Assembly: GCA_045613685.1 (NCBI GenBank)
Contig: JAZLBL010000015.1
Span: forward strand, 9,520-73,519
DNA from: Fimenecus sp045613685
GTDB lineage: Bacteria > Bacillota > Clostridia > Oscillospirales > Acutalibacteraceae
Direction: 5' to 3'
DNA: 64,000 nucleotides
The notes under the pieces are model-generated. The model was not told the DNA's origin, ran no database searches, and saw only the letters and a list, made by a program, of their open reading frames with translations. The position numbers and the translations under genes were made by a program. Positions 1-9,575 of this stretch are shown piece by piece (positions within the stretch are counted from its first letter, which is position 1; each line of letters begins with the position of its first letter).

Positions 1-1181
1 ATAAAGAGACCTAATGCACTTGAAATTGAGCCTGTAAGCTTTGCCATAAAGGTCTGCACCGCAAAGGTTATACCCTTTGCTTCTGTACCACTCTTAAAGT
101 ATCCATATTCAGCACAATCAGGTGTGAACATAAACATTTCAAGAGCCACAACTGCCAATGGAATTGAACGGATAGTGAATAGAATAATGTAAAGCATCGC
201 GTTGTCATAGCCTATTACCCAAATGATTACGCTAAGAATTACATAGAGCAACAAGCAAATTCGATTAACTTTCATCTTGTCATATTTACGGATAAGCTTT
301 GGCAACAACAAAGAAATCACAAGTTGTGGAATTGTTCCGACTGCACCAACAATTATTGAGAACAATGCACTGTGGAAGAGATAATATGAAACAAATAATC
401 CAAATGCATTACCAATGCTCAATGCAGAATAGAAGAAAAGTCCAAGATAATATATGAATAAGTATTTATTCTTGAAGAGATATGAAAACATACTTTTAAT
501 AGTAAAGCTTTCTTCATTCTCTGCTTTGAAACGCTCTTTAAGTTTGAAAGATGCCGGTGACATCAAAGCAAAAGCCATCACACAAATAATAAGTGTTATC
601 GTGCCATAATTCATACCAACTTTTTCGCTGATAAGAATTGTTGACAAGGTTGATGTGATACCAACACCGATATATGTATAAATGCTCTTATATGACTGAA
701 TACTGTTTCTTTCGTCAACGCTCAAGCTCATTGATGTCAAAACGCCAAAAATAGGCACATCACAAAGAGTGTAAGCAGTATCCCAAAGGATGTATGCAAC
801 CGCAAACCAACCCAATTTAAAGGCTTCTGACGAATTCGACGGAATAACAAAAGTCAAAATAGTTGCGATTGGAATAAGTATAGTTGAAATTCGAAGCCAA
901 GGAAGATATTTTTTGCCACTCTTGAACTTGATTAAATCAAAAACTGCACCAAAAAGTGTGTCATTGACAGCATCCCAAACCTTTACAACAAGCATAACTG
1001 TTGCTGATTTAATAGGGTCAATACCCAAAAATAAAAGGTATGTAGTAAGGCACACATTGAAAAGTGTGTAAATCATATTCTGCCCTGCAAAATATGAATA
1101 ATAACTCAATCTTTCAACAGGCTCGGTTGTCCAACCATCTTTGGTTGCAAAAACCTTTTTAACTAATGAAGAAACTGCCAT
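1..1181 (-). CDS. GPH-family (MFS) sugar/cation symporter, 3' end cut by window edge
   Basis: Polytopic membrane protein, 393 codons visible, C-terminus beyond position 1. After a short start (MAVSSLVKKVFATKDGW) it has the hallmark of glycoside-pentoside-hexuronide symporters: a first helix pair followed by a GxDPxKSATVMLVVKVWDAVND-type region, the equivalent of the family's DPxxGxxxD loop. About ten hydrophobic segments follow. The family takes up sugars or glycosides with a cation; the substrate cannot be read from sequence. The ATG is preceded by GGAGG at normal spacing. It lies 30 nt downstream of the small 115-residue gene on the same strand, so it may be the last gene of that run. Confidence 0.85.
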   Translation of the reverse strand, partial: MAVSSLVKKVFATKDGWTTEPVERLSYYSYFAGQNMIYTLFNVCLTTYLLFLGIDPIKSATVMLVVKVWDAVNDTLFGAVFDLIKFKSGKKYLPWLRISTILIPIATILTFVIPSNSSEAFKLGWFAVAYILWDTAYTLCDVPIFGVLTSMSLSVDERNSIQSYKSIYTYIGVGITSTLSTILISEKVGMNYGTITLIICVMAFALMSPASFKLKERFKAENEESFTIKSMFSYLFKNKYLFIYYLGLFFYSALSIGNAFGLFVSYYLFHSALFSIIVGAVGTIPQLVISLLLPKLIRKYDKMKVNRICLLLYVILSVIIWVIGYDNAMLYIILFTIRSIPLAVVALEMFMFTPDCAEYGYFKSGTEAKGITFAVQTFMAKLTGSISSALGLF

Positions 1182-1211
1182 ATTTATTCCTCCTTATTAT
1201 AAGGTTTATAC

Positions 1212-1559
1212 TTATTCTCCATCTATTACTTTTATAATTTTTATTTTACCGATGATATTCTTATTGAAATTTTCTAGTTCTTCACTAGGAATCCAAAATT
1301 CCTGATGATATGATGCACCAACAGTTTGAGCATCATAATTTGATATATATTCATCATCAATTTCAAATTGAGTAATATATCCTTTATACCCTGAATTCTC
1401 ATCTTTTGTATTCCATTTTCCTGCAATTTCTTCAGCATAACGCTGATTTAATACAGGGTAAAAAATTGGTTGCCATTGAAATCTTGGTGGAAAAGAAGTA
1501 AAGCCACTTTCTTCAATAAGTTCTTTTTCCTTTTCACCAACTGGTCTATATAAAATCAT
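1212..1559 (-). CDS. Small conserved protein of unknown function (115 aa)
   Basis: Soluble, acidic 115-residue protein with no signal peptide or membrane segment. The composition and motifs (LYRPVG near the start, PPRFxxQPIFYPVLN in the middle, YHQEFWIP and ELxxFNxxIIG near the end) match a small bacterial family often named 'ADP-ribosylation/crystallin J1' in databases. That name comes from memory and is not evidence of activity. Its ATG overlaps the stop of the upstream RlmD-like gene in an ATGA junction, so translation is probably coupled. Function unknown. Confidence 0.75.
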   Translation of the reverse strand: MILYRPVGEKEKELIEESGFTSFPPRFQWQPIFYPVLNQRYAEEIAGKWNTKDENSGYKGYITQFEIDDEYISNYDAQTVGASYHQEFWIPSEELENFNKNIIGKIKIIKVIDGE

Positions 1560-2911
1560 ATTGTTTCCTTTCTAGTTAGCAACGCAACTGACTCCGTATG
1601 ACTGGTTCTTGGGAACATATCAACCGGTGTTACTTCTTTTGTTTCATAGCCTAATTCTTTTAATATTGCACAATCCCTTGCCTGAGTTGACACATCACAA
1701 GAAACATAAACAATCTTTTTAGGTTTCATTTCTGCCACACACTCTAAAACTTCTCGGTCACAACCCTTTCGTGGTGGGTCAAGAATTACTGCGTCGGGCT
1801 CGATATTCTGGTCTTTAAGAATTTTAACTGCATCTTTTGCGTCACCACAGTAAAATTCACAGTTTTCAATATTATTGTTTTTGGCATTGACTTTTGCGTC
1901 TTCAATAGCTTCGGGGATAATCTCAACACCGATTACCTTTTTAACCTTATTTGCCATTGAAAGTCCGATTGCACCTGCACCACAATACAAATCAAGCACA
2001 GTTTCGTCTCCCGTTGCGCCTACATATTCACTTGCTTTGTTATATAAAAGCTCCGCGCAATCGTGGTTAACCTGATAGAATGAAAGTGGTGAAAGACGGA
2101 TTTTCACTCCGCAAAGCACATCTTCAATATAATCTGCACCCCACAAAGTTTTACACTCAAGACCTAAAATCACATTGGTTTTTTCTGTGTTTTTATTGAG
2201 TGAAACACTTGCAAGTCCTTTGATTTTAAGTAAATCATCAACTAATTCTTGCGTTTTTGGGATTTCATCACCATTTATAACAAGGCACACCATAATCTGC
2301 CCTGTTACGAATGCTTTTCTTATGTAAATATGACGGATAAGTCCCGTATGATTGATTGAATCATAAGCCGAAACGCCAAATTCGGTCATCCATTTTTTCA
2401 CAATTTCAACAATGCTAGCAAATTCTTCAGGTTGCAAAATACAGTCTGAAGAATTTATTATTCTATGGCTCTTTTGTGCATAAAATCCTGCTATAACTTC
2501 TTTGTCAAATCCCACAGGATATTGCGCCTTATTTCTATATCTCTCTGTTTTGCAAGTGATAATATCATTCACCGGCACCTCTAAGTGTGCAAGACGGGTA
2601 AATGCATCAATCACCTTTTGCTTTTTGAGTTGCTTTTCTGCTTCATAAGATATATGACGATATACACAACCACCACAAGAGCGAAAATGAGCACAATCAA
2701 CATCTATTCTATCTTGAGATTTCTTTAAAATCTGCTTGATAATACCGATTGCATAGGTTTTCTTTGCTTTGATAATGTGCGCAACAATAGTATCACCCTT
2801 TGCAGCACCCGACACAAACACCGCTTGACCATCATAATGCCCAACGCCATTACCCTCGGCAGTATAGCCCTCAATATTCAGTTGTATATCTTGATTTTTT
2901 TGAAGTGACAT
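1556..2911 (-). CDS. rlmD: 23S rRNA (uracil-5-)-methyltransferase, RlmD/RumA type
   Basis: 451-residue RNA m5U methyltransferase of the TrmA/RlmC/RlmD family; it uses SAM to methylate a uridine of 23S rRNA. Seen in order: an N-terminal TRAM RNA-binding domain (about residues 5-60), a 4Fe-4S cysteine set (C73, C79, C82 in DCAHFRSCGGC, plus a fourth Cys near 157), a SAM-binding motif LDLYCGAGAIGL near 307, the DPPRKGC motif near 375 and the catalytic-Cys motif YVSCD near 400. Length is typical. Several clostridial genomes carry more than one paralog, so the exact target uridine (1939 or 747) is inferred. The stop overlaps the next start by 4 nt. Confidence 0.88.
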   Translation of the reverse strand: MSLQKNQDIQLNIEGYTAEGNGVGHYDGQAVFVSGAAKGDTIVAHIIKAKKTYAIGIIKQILKKSQDRIDVDCAHFRSCGGCVYRHISYEAEKQLKKQKVIDAFTRLAHLEVPVNDIITCKTERYRNKAQYPVGFDKEVIAGFYAQKSHRIINSSDCILQPEEFASIVEIVKKWMTEFGVSAYDSINHTGLIRHIYIRKAFVTGQIMVCLVINGDEIPKTQELVDDLLKIKGLASVSLNKNTEKTNVILGLECKTLWGADYIEDVLCGVKIRLSPLSFYQVNHDCAELLYNKASEYVGATGDETVLDLYCGAGAIGLSMANKVKKVIGVEIIPEAIEDAKVNAKNNNIENCEFYCGDAKDAVKILKDQNIEPDAVILDPPRKGCDREVLECVAEMKPKKIVYVSCDVSTQARDCAILKELGYETKEVTPVDMFPRTSHTESVALLTRKETI

Positions 2912-2923
2912 ACAAACAAATCC

Positions 2924-3493
2924 TTATAATTTTAATAATATACCTGCAATAGCCCCTATTGCTAACCAAAATGCAGGGTGTAATTTTTTAAGTTTCTTAA
3001 TAAACATAAGACCGAATACTACAACAGAAATCGCAATAACAGGTAATGTAAATTCGCCGTTCACGTAGATAATCGGTTTGATAATTCCAAAAACTGCAAA
3101 TAAAACAAGCGCAGTAACCACTGGTCTTATACCTGAAAATGCACCTTTTACATAATTGTTTTCTTTAAACGCTTTTAAGAAACCTGCAATAAGCACAATA
3201 ACGATAACTGATGGTGTAACAAGACCAAGTGTTGCAATCATTCCACCAAGAATTCCACCAAGCACACCCATTTCACTAAAACCTGCATTATAGCCCGCAT
3301 AAGTTGCCATATTAACTCCGATTGGTCCTGGTGTGCTTTCTGCAATAGCTATCATAACACCCAATTCTTCAGTGTTAAACCAACCATAACTGCTTTTTGC
3401 CAAGTCCTGTAAAAACGGAATAGTTGCAGGTCCACCACCGACCGCGAAAAGCCCTATTTTAAAAAATTCATAAAATAATTTCAAGAAGGTCAT
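2924..3493 (-). CDS. Chromate transporter (CHR) half-protein, second of pair
   Basis: 189-residue membrane protein with one CHR domain: FAVGGGPATIPFLQDL near the N-terminus and the STPGPIGVNMATYAGY signature near 55-70, followed by four or five hydrophobic helices. Short-chain CHR proteins work as pairs of single-domain subunits, and this gene overlaps its partner by 4 nt (3490-3493). Family members export chromate, or act as anion transporters with other physiological roles. No chrB-like regulator is nearby, so chromate resistance is not certain. The RlmD-like gene starts 12 nt downstream. Confidence 0.88.
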   Translation of the reverse strand: MTFLKLFYEFFKIGLFAVGGGPATIPFLQDLAKSSYGWFNTEELGVMIAIAESTPGPIGVNMATYAGYNAGFSEMGVLGGILGGMIATLGLVTPSVIVIVLIAGFLKAFKENNYVKGAFSGIRPVVTALVLFAVFGIIKPIIYVNGEFTLPVIAISVVVFGLMFIKKLKKLHPAFWLAIGAIAGILLKL

Positions 3494-4038
3494 TTTGTTT
3501 TTACCTCCTTGATTTTATTATAAATAACACCAACAACACCGCCAAAAACAACAAGAAGAATTGGTGTTATGTCAAACACAAAGCAAGCAACAAGCCCAAT
3601 TATGAAAAGCACAACCGACACCACATTAACAAGGCTTTTTTTGCCAAGTGTGATAACAGTGTGTGAAAGCAGTGCACAAACAATTGCATTGATACCCGTT
3701 AGTGCAGATGCAACTATCGGATAATCCATAAAATTCTGTAACACAGATGCTACTATTGTGATAATTATTATTGACGGAGTTACCATTCCAAGTGTTGCAA
3801 AAATGCCACCCCACACACCTGCTTGATAGAAACCTATAAATGTTGCTGTGTTGACCGCAATAATACCCGGTGTGCATTGCCCAACAGCATAATAATCTAA
3901 AAGTTCTTCTTCAGTTGCCCATTTTTTCTTCTGCACAATCTCTCTTGTGAGCAGTGGTAACATTGTGAGTCCACCACCAAAGGTGATGCTGCCTATTTTT
4001 GCAAATGTCAAAAACAGGTTTAGTAGTTTTTTAACCAT
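3490..4038 (-). CDS. Chromate transporter (CHR) half-protein, first of pair
   Basis: Single CHR-domain membrane protein with FGGGLTMLPLLTREIV near the N-terminus and QCTPGIIAVNTATFIGF in the middle. It is the partner of the downstream CHR gene, which it overlaps by 4 nt. The start is taken at the ATG at 4038, giving MVKKLLNLFLTFAKIG, a normal CHR N-terminus, because a GGAG lies about 11 nt upstream. An in-frame ATG at 4062 has no visible ribosome-binding site. The two halves probably face the membrane in opposite orientations, as is known for short-chain CHR pairs. Confidence 0.85.
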   Translation of the reverse strand: MVKKLLNLFLTFAKIGSITFGGGLTMLPLLTREIVQKKKWATEEELLDYYAVGQCTPGIIAVNTATFIGFYQAGVWGGIFATLGMVTPSIIIITIVASVLQNFMDYPIVASALTGINAIVCALLSHTVITLGKKSLVNVVSVVLFIIGLVACFVFDITPILLVVFGGVVGVIYNKIKEVKTK

Positions 4039-4079
4039 TTCAAATTTATCTCCAAAATTCATTTTAGATAATTTTTAAC

Positions 4080-4688
4080 TTATTTCTGTTCGCCACTCCA
4101 GAATATATAATCAGACACTAAAAATGCTCTGACTGGGGCAGCTTCTGCACCACTTATTTTCATTGGTGCTGCCATAAGAAAATAATCCCCTGACTGCACA
4201 TTCTCTAAATTAAGGTTTTCTAAAAGTGCTACATTATCAACCATAAACATTCTGTGAGTTCTGCCGTCACTTTCTTCTGGCTCAACTGTCATCCCATCTG
4301 TGCCCACAAGAATATAACCCATATGAGAAAGCTCTGACGCCGCAGACTCATGCAACGTTGCTTTACCGTGGCTCTTAATAAGTATTCTTTTTGCATTTCT
4401 CGGGAAATATTCTTCAACAAATGCACCTGTGATAATAATTTCGGGCACTTCAACAACCACACAAGGTCCTATAAACACTTCGGGTGAATATTCTGTAATA
4501 TCATTACCGTTTGGTAAGAAATGCAAGGGCGCATCCATATGTGTACCATTATGAAGACACATATTTATTGTGCTCAAATTATATTCATTTTCATAACCGA
4601 TTGTTTTAACTTGCTCTAAAGTTGGTGTTGGGTCTCCCGGATAAACCTCACAAGTCATTACATCTTTTGAAATATCAATAAATTTCAT
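4080..4688 (-). CDS. Cyclase-family (kynurenine formamidase-like) hydrolase
   Basis: 202-residue soluble protein of the metal-dependent 'cyclase' family (Pfam Cyclase, which includes bacterial KynB arylformamidases). The diagnostic metal site HNGTHMDAPLHF is at about residues 46-57, and a further conserved run GTDGMTVEP lies near 130. No tryptophan catabolic genes are nearby, so a kynurenine role is not supported by context; other members act as isatin hydrolases or on unknown amides. It sits between the RlmA-like gene and the CHR pair on the same strand, with gaps of 17 and about 40 nt. Confidence 0.8.
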   Translation of the reverse strand: MKFIDISKDVMTCEVYPGDPTPTLEQVKTIGYENEYNLSTINMCLHNGTHMDAPLHFLPNGNDITEYSPEVFIGPCVVVEVPEIIITGAFVEEYFPRNAKRILIKSHGKATLHESAASELSHMGYILVGTDGMTVEPEESDGRTHRMFMVDNVALLENLNLENVQSGDYFLMAAPMKISGAEAAPVRAFLVSDYIFWSGEQK

Positions 4689-4727
4689 AATCTCACCCCG
4701 TGTTTTTATAAATTCATTTTAACATTC

Positions 4728-5534
4728 TTATATCTTTCTGTAAACAAGAAAATCAAAATGAATTTCTGTTGTAAAACCGTTGTTTTTGCGGATTTTTTCT
4801 TCTGCACCCAACTCTGTTTTGAAATAATATGGTGTCATTTTAAAAAGATTGACACCCATTTCACCGTCAACTGTGATTTCACTCTTAACCGAATGTCTTT
4901 CTAAAAACTCAAATCCATCATATTCTGTGTGTTTTTCTTCATTCTCATAAACATTTTCATAGAGAAGCTTTTTAAGCCCCATTAAGTGATTTTTACCGGG
5001 CACAGCATAAATCATAATGCCATCTTTTTTGAGAATTCTCATCATTTCACTTTCTACCATAGGTGCGAAAATGTTGAGAGCAACATCAAACGCATTGCTT
5101 TCTAACGGCATATCGAAGCAGCTACCCACAGCATAATGAAAATCTTTATATTTTGCCGACGCGTATCTTACTGCTTCTTTTGAAATATCAAAACCATATA
5201 AATCAAAATCACATTTTATATCTTTTAACTTTCCGTCATAATAGCCCTCACCACAACCGCAATCTGCGATAGATATTTTTCGACTATTTATAAAATACTG
5301 ATTTATTATTTCGCAAATTTTCTCTGCAAAACAAACATATTTGTTGCTTTCAAGGAACGCACGGCGAGACAAAACCATATCTTTTGAGTCACCAGGATTG
5401 TCAGAATGCTTTTTGTTGACAGGCAACAAGTTCACATATCCCTGTTTTGCAATATCAAAAGTATGATTATTTTCGCAGGTATATGATTTACCATCAATAT
5501 TCAGTTTTGATTTGCAAATGGGACAAATAAACAT
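4728..5534 (-). CDS. RlmA-like 23S rRNA guanine-N1 methyltransferase
   Basis: The protein starts with a zinc-binding module (CPICKSKL, then CENNH about 12 residues on), followed by the family's FDIAKQGYVNLL motif and a Rossmann SAM-methyltransferase domain (IADCGCGEGYYDG). This is the architecture of RlmA(I)/RlmA(II), which methylates a 23S rRNA guanine in helix 35 (G745/G748). An ATG at 5579 would add 15 unrelated residues; the ATG at 5534 puts the Zn-finger at the N-terminus as in the family and has a GGTG upstream, so it is preferred. A related antibiotic-resistance methyltransferase cannot be excluded. Confidence 0.82.
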   Translation of the reverse strand: MFICPICKSKLNIDGKSYTCENNHTFDIAKQGYVNLLPVNKKHSDNPGDSKDMVLSRRAFLESNKYVCFAEKICEIINQYFINSRKISIADCGCGEGYYDGKLKDIKCDFDLYGFDISKEAVRYASAKYKDFHYAVGSCFDMPLESNAFDVALNIFAPMVESEMMRILKKDGIMIYAVPGKNHLMGLKKLLYENVYENEEKHTEYDGFEFLERHSVKSEITVDGEMGVNLFKMTPYYFKTELGAEEKIRKNNGFTTEIHFDFLVYRKI

Positions 5535-5590
5535 ATTTTCACCTATAAAAAACAGTGGTAGAGTTAGTCCCTCCACCACCGTTAATGTTC

Positions 5591-7999
5591 TTATTTTGCA
5601 ACAATATTTACAAGTTTACCCTTAACATAGATTTCTTTGATAATATTCTTACCATCGAGCTCTGCTGCAACTTTTTCATCTGCTTTTGCCGCTGCAATAG
5701 CGTCTGCTTGTTCAATATCTGCTGCCACATTGAGTTTTGCACGGATTTTACCGTTAATCTGAACAACGATTTCAATTGTTTCGTCAATGCACTTTGCTTC
5801 GTCATATGTTGGCCATTCACCGTCTGCAGCCATCATTTTACCATAGCCGCAAACTTCCCACAATTCTTCTGTAACGTGAGGAGCAAATGGGTTAACAAGG
5901 AGAAGAAGTGCTTTGAGTTCAGCCTTGTTGATTGCACCCTTTGTATAAATTGCATTGAGCAATGTCATAAGAGCTGCAATAGCAGTGTTATATTTAAGAG
6001 TTTCAATATCTTCTGTAACTTTCTTGATTGTCTTATGGAATGAAGATGAAAGTTCTTTTGAGAATTCGTCACCATCTACAAGAATTTCTTGTAAATTCCA
6101 AATTCTGTCAACGAATCTCTTACAACCCTTAACTGAGTTTTCTGACCAAGGAGCAGCCTGCTCATAGTCACCCATAAAGAGTACATAAGTACGAAGAACG
6201 TCAGCACCGAAAACATCAACAACTTCGTTAGGGTCAATAACATTACCACGAGATTTGCTCATCTTAACGCCGTCAGGTCCAAGAATAAGACCCTGAGCAG
6301 TTCTCTTAGCATAAGGTTCTTCGCATGGTACTGCACCGATGTCATAAAGGAACTTATGCCAGAAACGAGAGTAGATAAGGTGACGAGTAACGTGTTCCAT
6401 ACCACCATTGTACCAGTCAACTGGCAACCAGTAATTGAGCTTATCCATATCTGCAAGACAGTTGTCGTTATGTGGGTCGATATATCTTAAGAAATACCAT
6501 GATGAACCTGCCCATTGTGGCATTGTATCAGTTTCTCTCTTTGCATCGCCACCACATTTTGGACACTTGCAGTTTACATAAGAATCAATCTTTGCAAGTG
6601 GGCTCTCGCCGTCTGTACCAGGTGCAAAGTTTTCAACATCAGGAAGTCTTAATGGAAGTTCTTCATAAGGCACAGCAACCATACCGCACTTATCACAATG
6701 AACGATTGGAATTGGTTCACCCCAATAACGCTGACGGTTGAATGCCCAGTCTTTCATTTTGAACTGAACGCCACCTTCACCGATACCTTTATCCTGCAAG
6801 AAATCAATCATCTTTGCGATTGAATCTTTCTTGTTGTCCATTCCGTTAAGGAATTCAGAGTTAACCATTTCGCCGTCGCCTGTGTATGCTGCTTCGTCGA
6901 TGTTGCCACCCTTGATAACTTCGATAATATCAATGCCGAATTTCTTTGCGAAGTCATAGTCACGGTCGTCATGTGCAGGCACAGCCATAATAGCACCTGT
7001 ACCATAACCCATCATAACATAGTCAGATATGTAGATAGGAATATCTTTACCATTTACCGGGTTTTTTGCAGTGATACCTGCAATCTTAACGCCCGTCTTA
7101 TCTTTTACAAGCTGTGTACGCTCAAATTCTGTTTTCTTTGCACATTCTGAACGATAATTTGCGATTTCATCCATATTAGAAATCTTGTCAGCATATTTGT
7201 CAATAATTGGGTGCTCAGGAGCCATAACCATAAATGTTACGCCAAAAAGAGTATCTGGACGAGTTGTGTAAATCTTTAATTCTTCAGGGATTTCGTTAAG
7301 GTTGAAGTTAACGAAAGCACCACGGGACTTACCAATCCAGTTAACCTGTTGAAGTTTGATGTTTGGAAGATAATCAACTTCGTGAAGTCCTTCAAGAAGT
7401 TTGTCAGCATATTCTGTAATTCTCAAATACCAAACGTCCTTTGACTTCTGAACAACGTCGCTATGGCAAATATCACATTTACCACCCTGAGAGTCTTCAT
7501 TTGAAAGAACAACCTTACAAGATGGGCAATAGTTAACAAGAGTCTTATCACGGAAAGCAAGTCCGTTTTCGAACATTTTAAGGAAAATCCACTGTGTCCA
7601 CTTATAATATTTTTCTTCAGTTGTATCAACAACTCTTGAATAGTCAAAAGAGAAACCTACTCTCTTTAACTGACTTGTGAACTTTTCGATGTTCATATCA
7701 GTAACTTTTCTTGGGTGGATACCTGTTTTAATCGCATAGTTTTCTGTTGGAAGACCATAAGCGTCAAAACCGATTGGGAATAACACATTATAACCTTCAA
7801 GTCTTCTTTTTCTTGATACTACTTCAAGACCTGAATATGCCTTGATGTGACCAACGTGCATACCTGCACCTGATGGATATGGGAATTCAACAAGGCCATA
7901 GAATTTTGGCTTTTCGGAATTATCCTGAGCCTCAAAAACCTTTGCCTCGTCCCATTTCTGTTGCCACTTTAATTCGGTAGCTTTAAAATCGTAATTCAT
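5591..7999 (-). CDS. leuS: Leucyl-tRNA synthetase
   Basis: 802-residue class I aminoacyl-tRNA synthetase that charges tRNA-Leu. Seen: the HIGH-equivalent HVGH in PYPSGAGMHVGH near residue 45, a CP1 editing domain with the Thr-rich TTRPDTLFGVTFM stretch, a Zn-ribbon (CPSCK...CDICH), the KMSKSRGN loop near 580 and a C-terminal anticodon-binding region ending in a ferredoxin-like appendix. Length is normal for bacterial LeuRS. It follows rsfS after only 35 nt, so there is no room for its own T-box leader here. Confidence 0.97.
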   Translation of the reverse strand: MNYDFKATELKWQQKWDEAKVFEAQDNSEKPKFYGLVEFPYPSGAGMHVGHIKAYSGLEVVSRKRRLEGYNVLFPIGFDAYGLPTENYAIKTGIHPRKVTDMNIEKFTSQLKRVGFSFDYSRVVDTTEEKYYKWTQWIFLKMFENGLAFRDKTLVNYCPSCKVVLSNEDSQGGKCDICHSDVVQKSKDVWYLRITEYADKLLEGLHEVDYLPNIKLQQVNWIGKSRGAFVNFNLNEIPEELKIYTTRPDTLFGVTFMVMAPEHPIIDKYADKISNMDEIANYRSECAKKTEFERTQLVKDKTGVKIAGITAKNPVNGKDIPIYISDYVMMGYGTGAIMAVPAHDDRDYDFAKKFGIDIIEVIKGGNIDEAAYTGDGEMVNSEFLNGMDNKKDSIAKMIDFLQDKGIGEGGVQFKMKDWAFNRQRYWGEPIPIVHCDKCGMVAVPYEELPLRLPDVENFAPGTDGESPLAKIDSYVNCKCPKCGGDAKRETDTMPQWAGSSWYFLRYIDPHNDNCLADMDKLNYWLPVDWYNGGMEHVTRHLIYSRFWHKFLYDIGAVPCEEPYAKRTAQGLILGPDGVKMSKSRGNVIDPNEVVDVFGADVLRTYVLFMGDYEQAAPWSENSVKGCKRFVDRIWNLQEILVDGDEFSKELSSSFHKTIKKVTEDIETLKYNTAIAALMTLLNAIYTKGAINKAELKALLLLVNPFAPHVTEELWEVCGYGKMMAADGEWPTYDEAKCIDETIEIVVQINGKIRAKLNVAADIEQADAIAAAKADEKVAAELDGKNIIKEIYVKGKLVNIVAK

Positions 8000-8034
8000 A
8001 TATATAACCTTCTTTAAAGAGATTTTTTACTATT

Positions 8035-8388
8035 TTAGTCAGTGATTATATCACTTATGTCAACTTCTTTTGCGTCGCCCCAAAGATGTTCAAGACTGTA
8101 TAATTCGCGTTGGTCAGGTGTGAACACATGAACAACAACTGTGCCATAGTCTAAAAGAATCCAACCTGTTGATTTGCCTTCAACGCTTTTTGGCTCAACG
8201 CCTTGTTTTGTGAGTGAATCTTGAACTTCGTCTGCAAGTGCACGGATATGAGTGCCTGATGTACCAGTTGCGATTACAAAATAATCAGCAACAGATGTAA
8301 GTTCTGTGATTTCAAGTGATTTTATATCAGTTGCTTTCTTATTATCAAGAGTAGCAACAATATTTTTCATAAGTTCAATTCTATCCAT
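8035..8388 (-). CDS. rsfS: Ribosome silencing factor RsfS
   Basis: 117-residue RsfS/Iojap protein. It binds ribosomal protein L14 (uL14) on the 50S subunit and blocks subunit joining when nutrients are low. The family core is seen in SVADYFVIATGTS (about 32-44), GWILLDYGTVVVHVF and the ending YSLEHLWGDA. Its start overlaps the yqeK stop by one base (TAATG), so the two are probably coupled. The order nadD-yqeK-rsfS is a well-known Firmicute arrangement. Confidence 0.95.
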   Translation of the reverse strand: MDRIELMKNIVATLDNKKATDIKSLEITELTSVADYFVIATGTSGTHIRALADEVQDSLTKQGVEPKSVEGKSTGWILLDYGTVVVHVFTPDQRELYSLEHLWGDAKEVDISDIITD

Positions 8389-8966
8389 TATTTACTAATC
8401 CTTTCTGCAAGGTAATTAAACGCCTTTACTGTATCAATGTGAATAGGTCTGCACTTTTTTGCATTATCTTCAATAGTGAATGAAAGTCCACGAAGACAAG
8501 TTTTTTCAAGACTTTCTTCTGCCATTGCTCTCACTTCAAGAATATCAGGATATTCTCTGTCTTCTGATGTCAAATCGGCAACATAGATAATCTTTTCGAG
8601 CAAAGTCATATCTTCTTTGCCCGTCGTGTGCCATCTCACCGCTGAAAGTATTTCTTCATCAGTTACTTTCAATTCTTTTCTTAAAAAGATTTCACCTGCA
8701 ATAGCGTGAAGAGTAACTGTTATTTTCTTTTCACTTTCTGTGAGCACTTGTCCGTCATCTTCAATCATTTGAAGCATTTTTTCAACTGGCTCATATCTCA
8801 TTATATCGTGAACAAGCCCCGCGGTATATGACTTTTCTTGGTCCCCACCGAAAATCTCGGCTAAATGCTTTGCTTGCTCGGCAACACAAATTGAATGATA
8901 TAACCTTTCGGGTTTTAAACGAGTTTTAAGAATTTCTAAAAATTCTTTATTTCTTGCCGTATCCAT
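8388..8966 (-). CDS. yqeK: YqeK-type HD-domain Ap4A hydrolase
   Basis: 192-residue HD-superfamily phosphohydrolase. B. subtilis YqeK and relatives cleave diadenosine tetraphosphate symmetrically to two ADP. The metal-binding His of LYHSICVAEQAKHLA and the paired HD in AGLVHDIMRYEP are visible, followed by HAIAGEIF and VRWHTTGK. The start is taken at the ATG at 8966 (MDTARNKEF), which overlaps nadD by 20 nt and has GGAG upstream. The longer frame opening at 9056 would overlap nadD by 110 nt and add 30 residues that are not family-like. Confidence 0.9.
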   Translation of the reverse strand: MDTARNKEFLEILKTRLKPERLYHSICVAEQAKHLAEIFGGDQEKSYTAGLVHDIMRYEPVEKMLQMIEDDGQVLTESEKKITVTLHAIAGEIFLRKELKVTDEEILSAVRWHTTGKEDMTLLEKIIYVADLTSEDREYPDILEVRAMAEESLEKTCLRGLSFTIEDNAKKCRPIHIDTVKAFNYLAERISK

Positions 8967-9573
8967 ATAATTTGTGGCTCTCCATATATTCAATGATTTC
9001 AGGCTCAACAATTCCGTAAAGGCTCTTTCCCTCATCAATTCTTTCACGGATTTCACCTGAACTTACAATATAAGCATCAAGTGGTGAGATATGTATATTC
9101 TTCCCGTCAAGACCGTCAATATAAACACCTAAATTTTCAAATGCATATTGACGAAGACCTTGAATGTTGTCGTCGGTATTACGAGAAGCAACACAAATTG
9201 TGCATTCTTCTAAAAGCTCTTTGTGTTTATACCATTTGTGGAAGATATAGAACATATCTGAACCGATAATCAAATATAAATCGTCGTTTGGATATTTTTT
9301 TCTTAAATCTTTGACAGTATAAATTGTATAACTATCTGATTCTCTATCCATCTCCATTGTACTGATTTCAAACTTAGGGTTAGTGAATGCCATTTTGCAC
9401 ATTGCAATTCTATCTTTGTTATCAGCCAAGTCATCACAACGCTTGTGGGTTGGAATTTTGTTTGGAATAATTAAAACTTTGTCGAGTCCTAATTCTTCTG
9501 TCATTTTCTCAATCATTCTCGCATGACCTTTGTGAGGTGGATTGAATGTTCCGCCGAAAATACCTATTTTCAT
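8947..9573 (-). CDS. nadD: Nicotinate-nucleotide adenylyltransferase NadD
   Basis: 208-residue nucleotidyltransferase that makes deamido-NAD from nicotinate mononucleotide and ATP. The N-terminal GIFGGTFNPPHKGH carries the GxFxPxHxGH nucleotide site, and the C-terminal ISSxxIR-equivalent appears as VSSGEIRERI. Length is normal. It lies 3 nt after the yhbY gene and overlaps yqeK downstream, as in many Firmicutes. Confidence 0.95.
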   Translation of the reverse strand: MKIGIFGGTFNPPHKGHARMIEKMTEELGLDKVLIIPNKIPTHKRCDDLADNKDRIAMCKMAFTNPKFEISTMEMDRESDSYTIYTVKDLRKKYPNDDLYLIIGSDMFYIFHKWYKHKELLEECTICVASRNTDDNIQGLRQYAFENLGVYIDGLDGKNIHISPLDAYIVSSGEIRERIDEGKSLYGIVEPEIIEYMESHKLYGYGKK

Positions 9574-9575
9574 AA

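Noticed and set aside
790..1071. 93-residue open frame on the plus strand
   Set aside because: It is antisense to the GPH symporter, whose helices and family motif are clear; no ribosome-binding site.
8000..8034. T-box leader for leuS
   Set aside because: Only 35 nt separate leuS from rsfS; there is no room for a T-box and the genes form one array.
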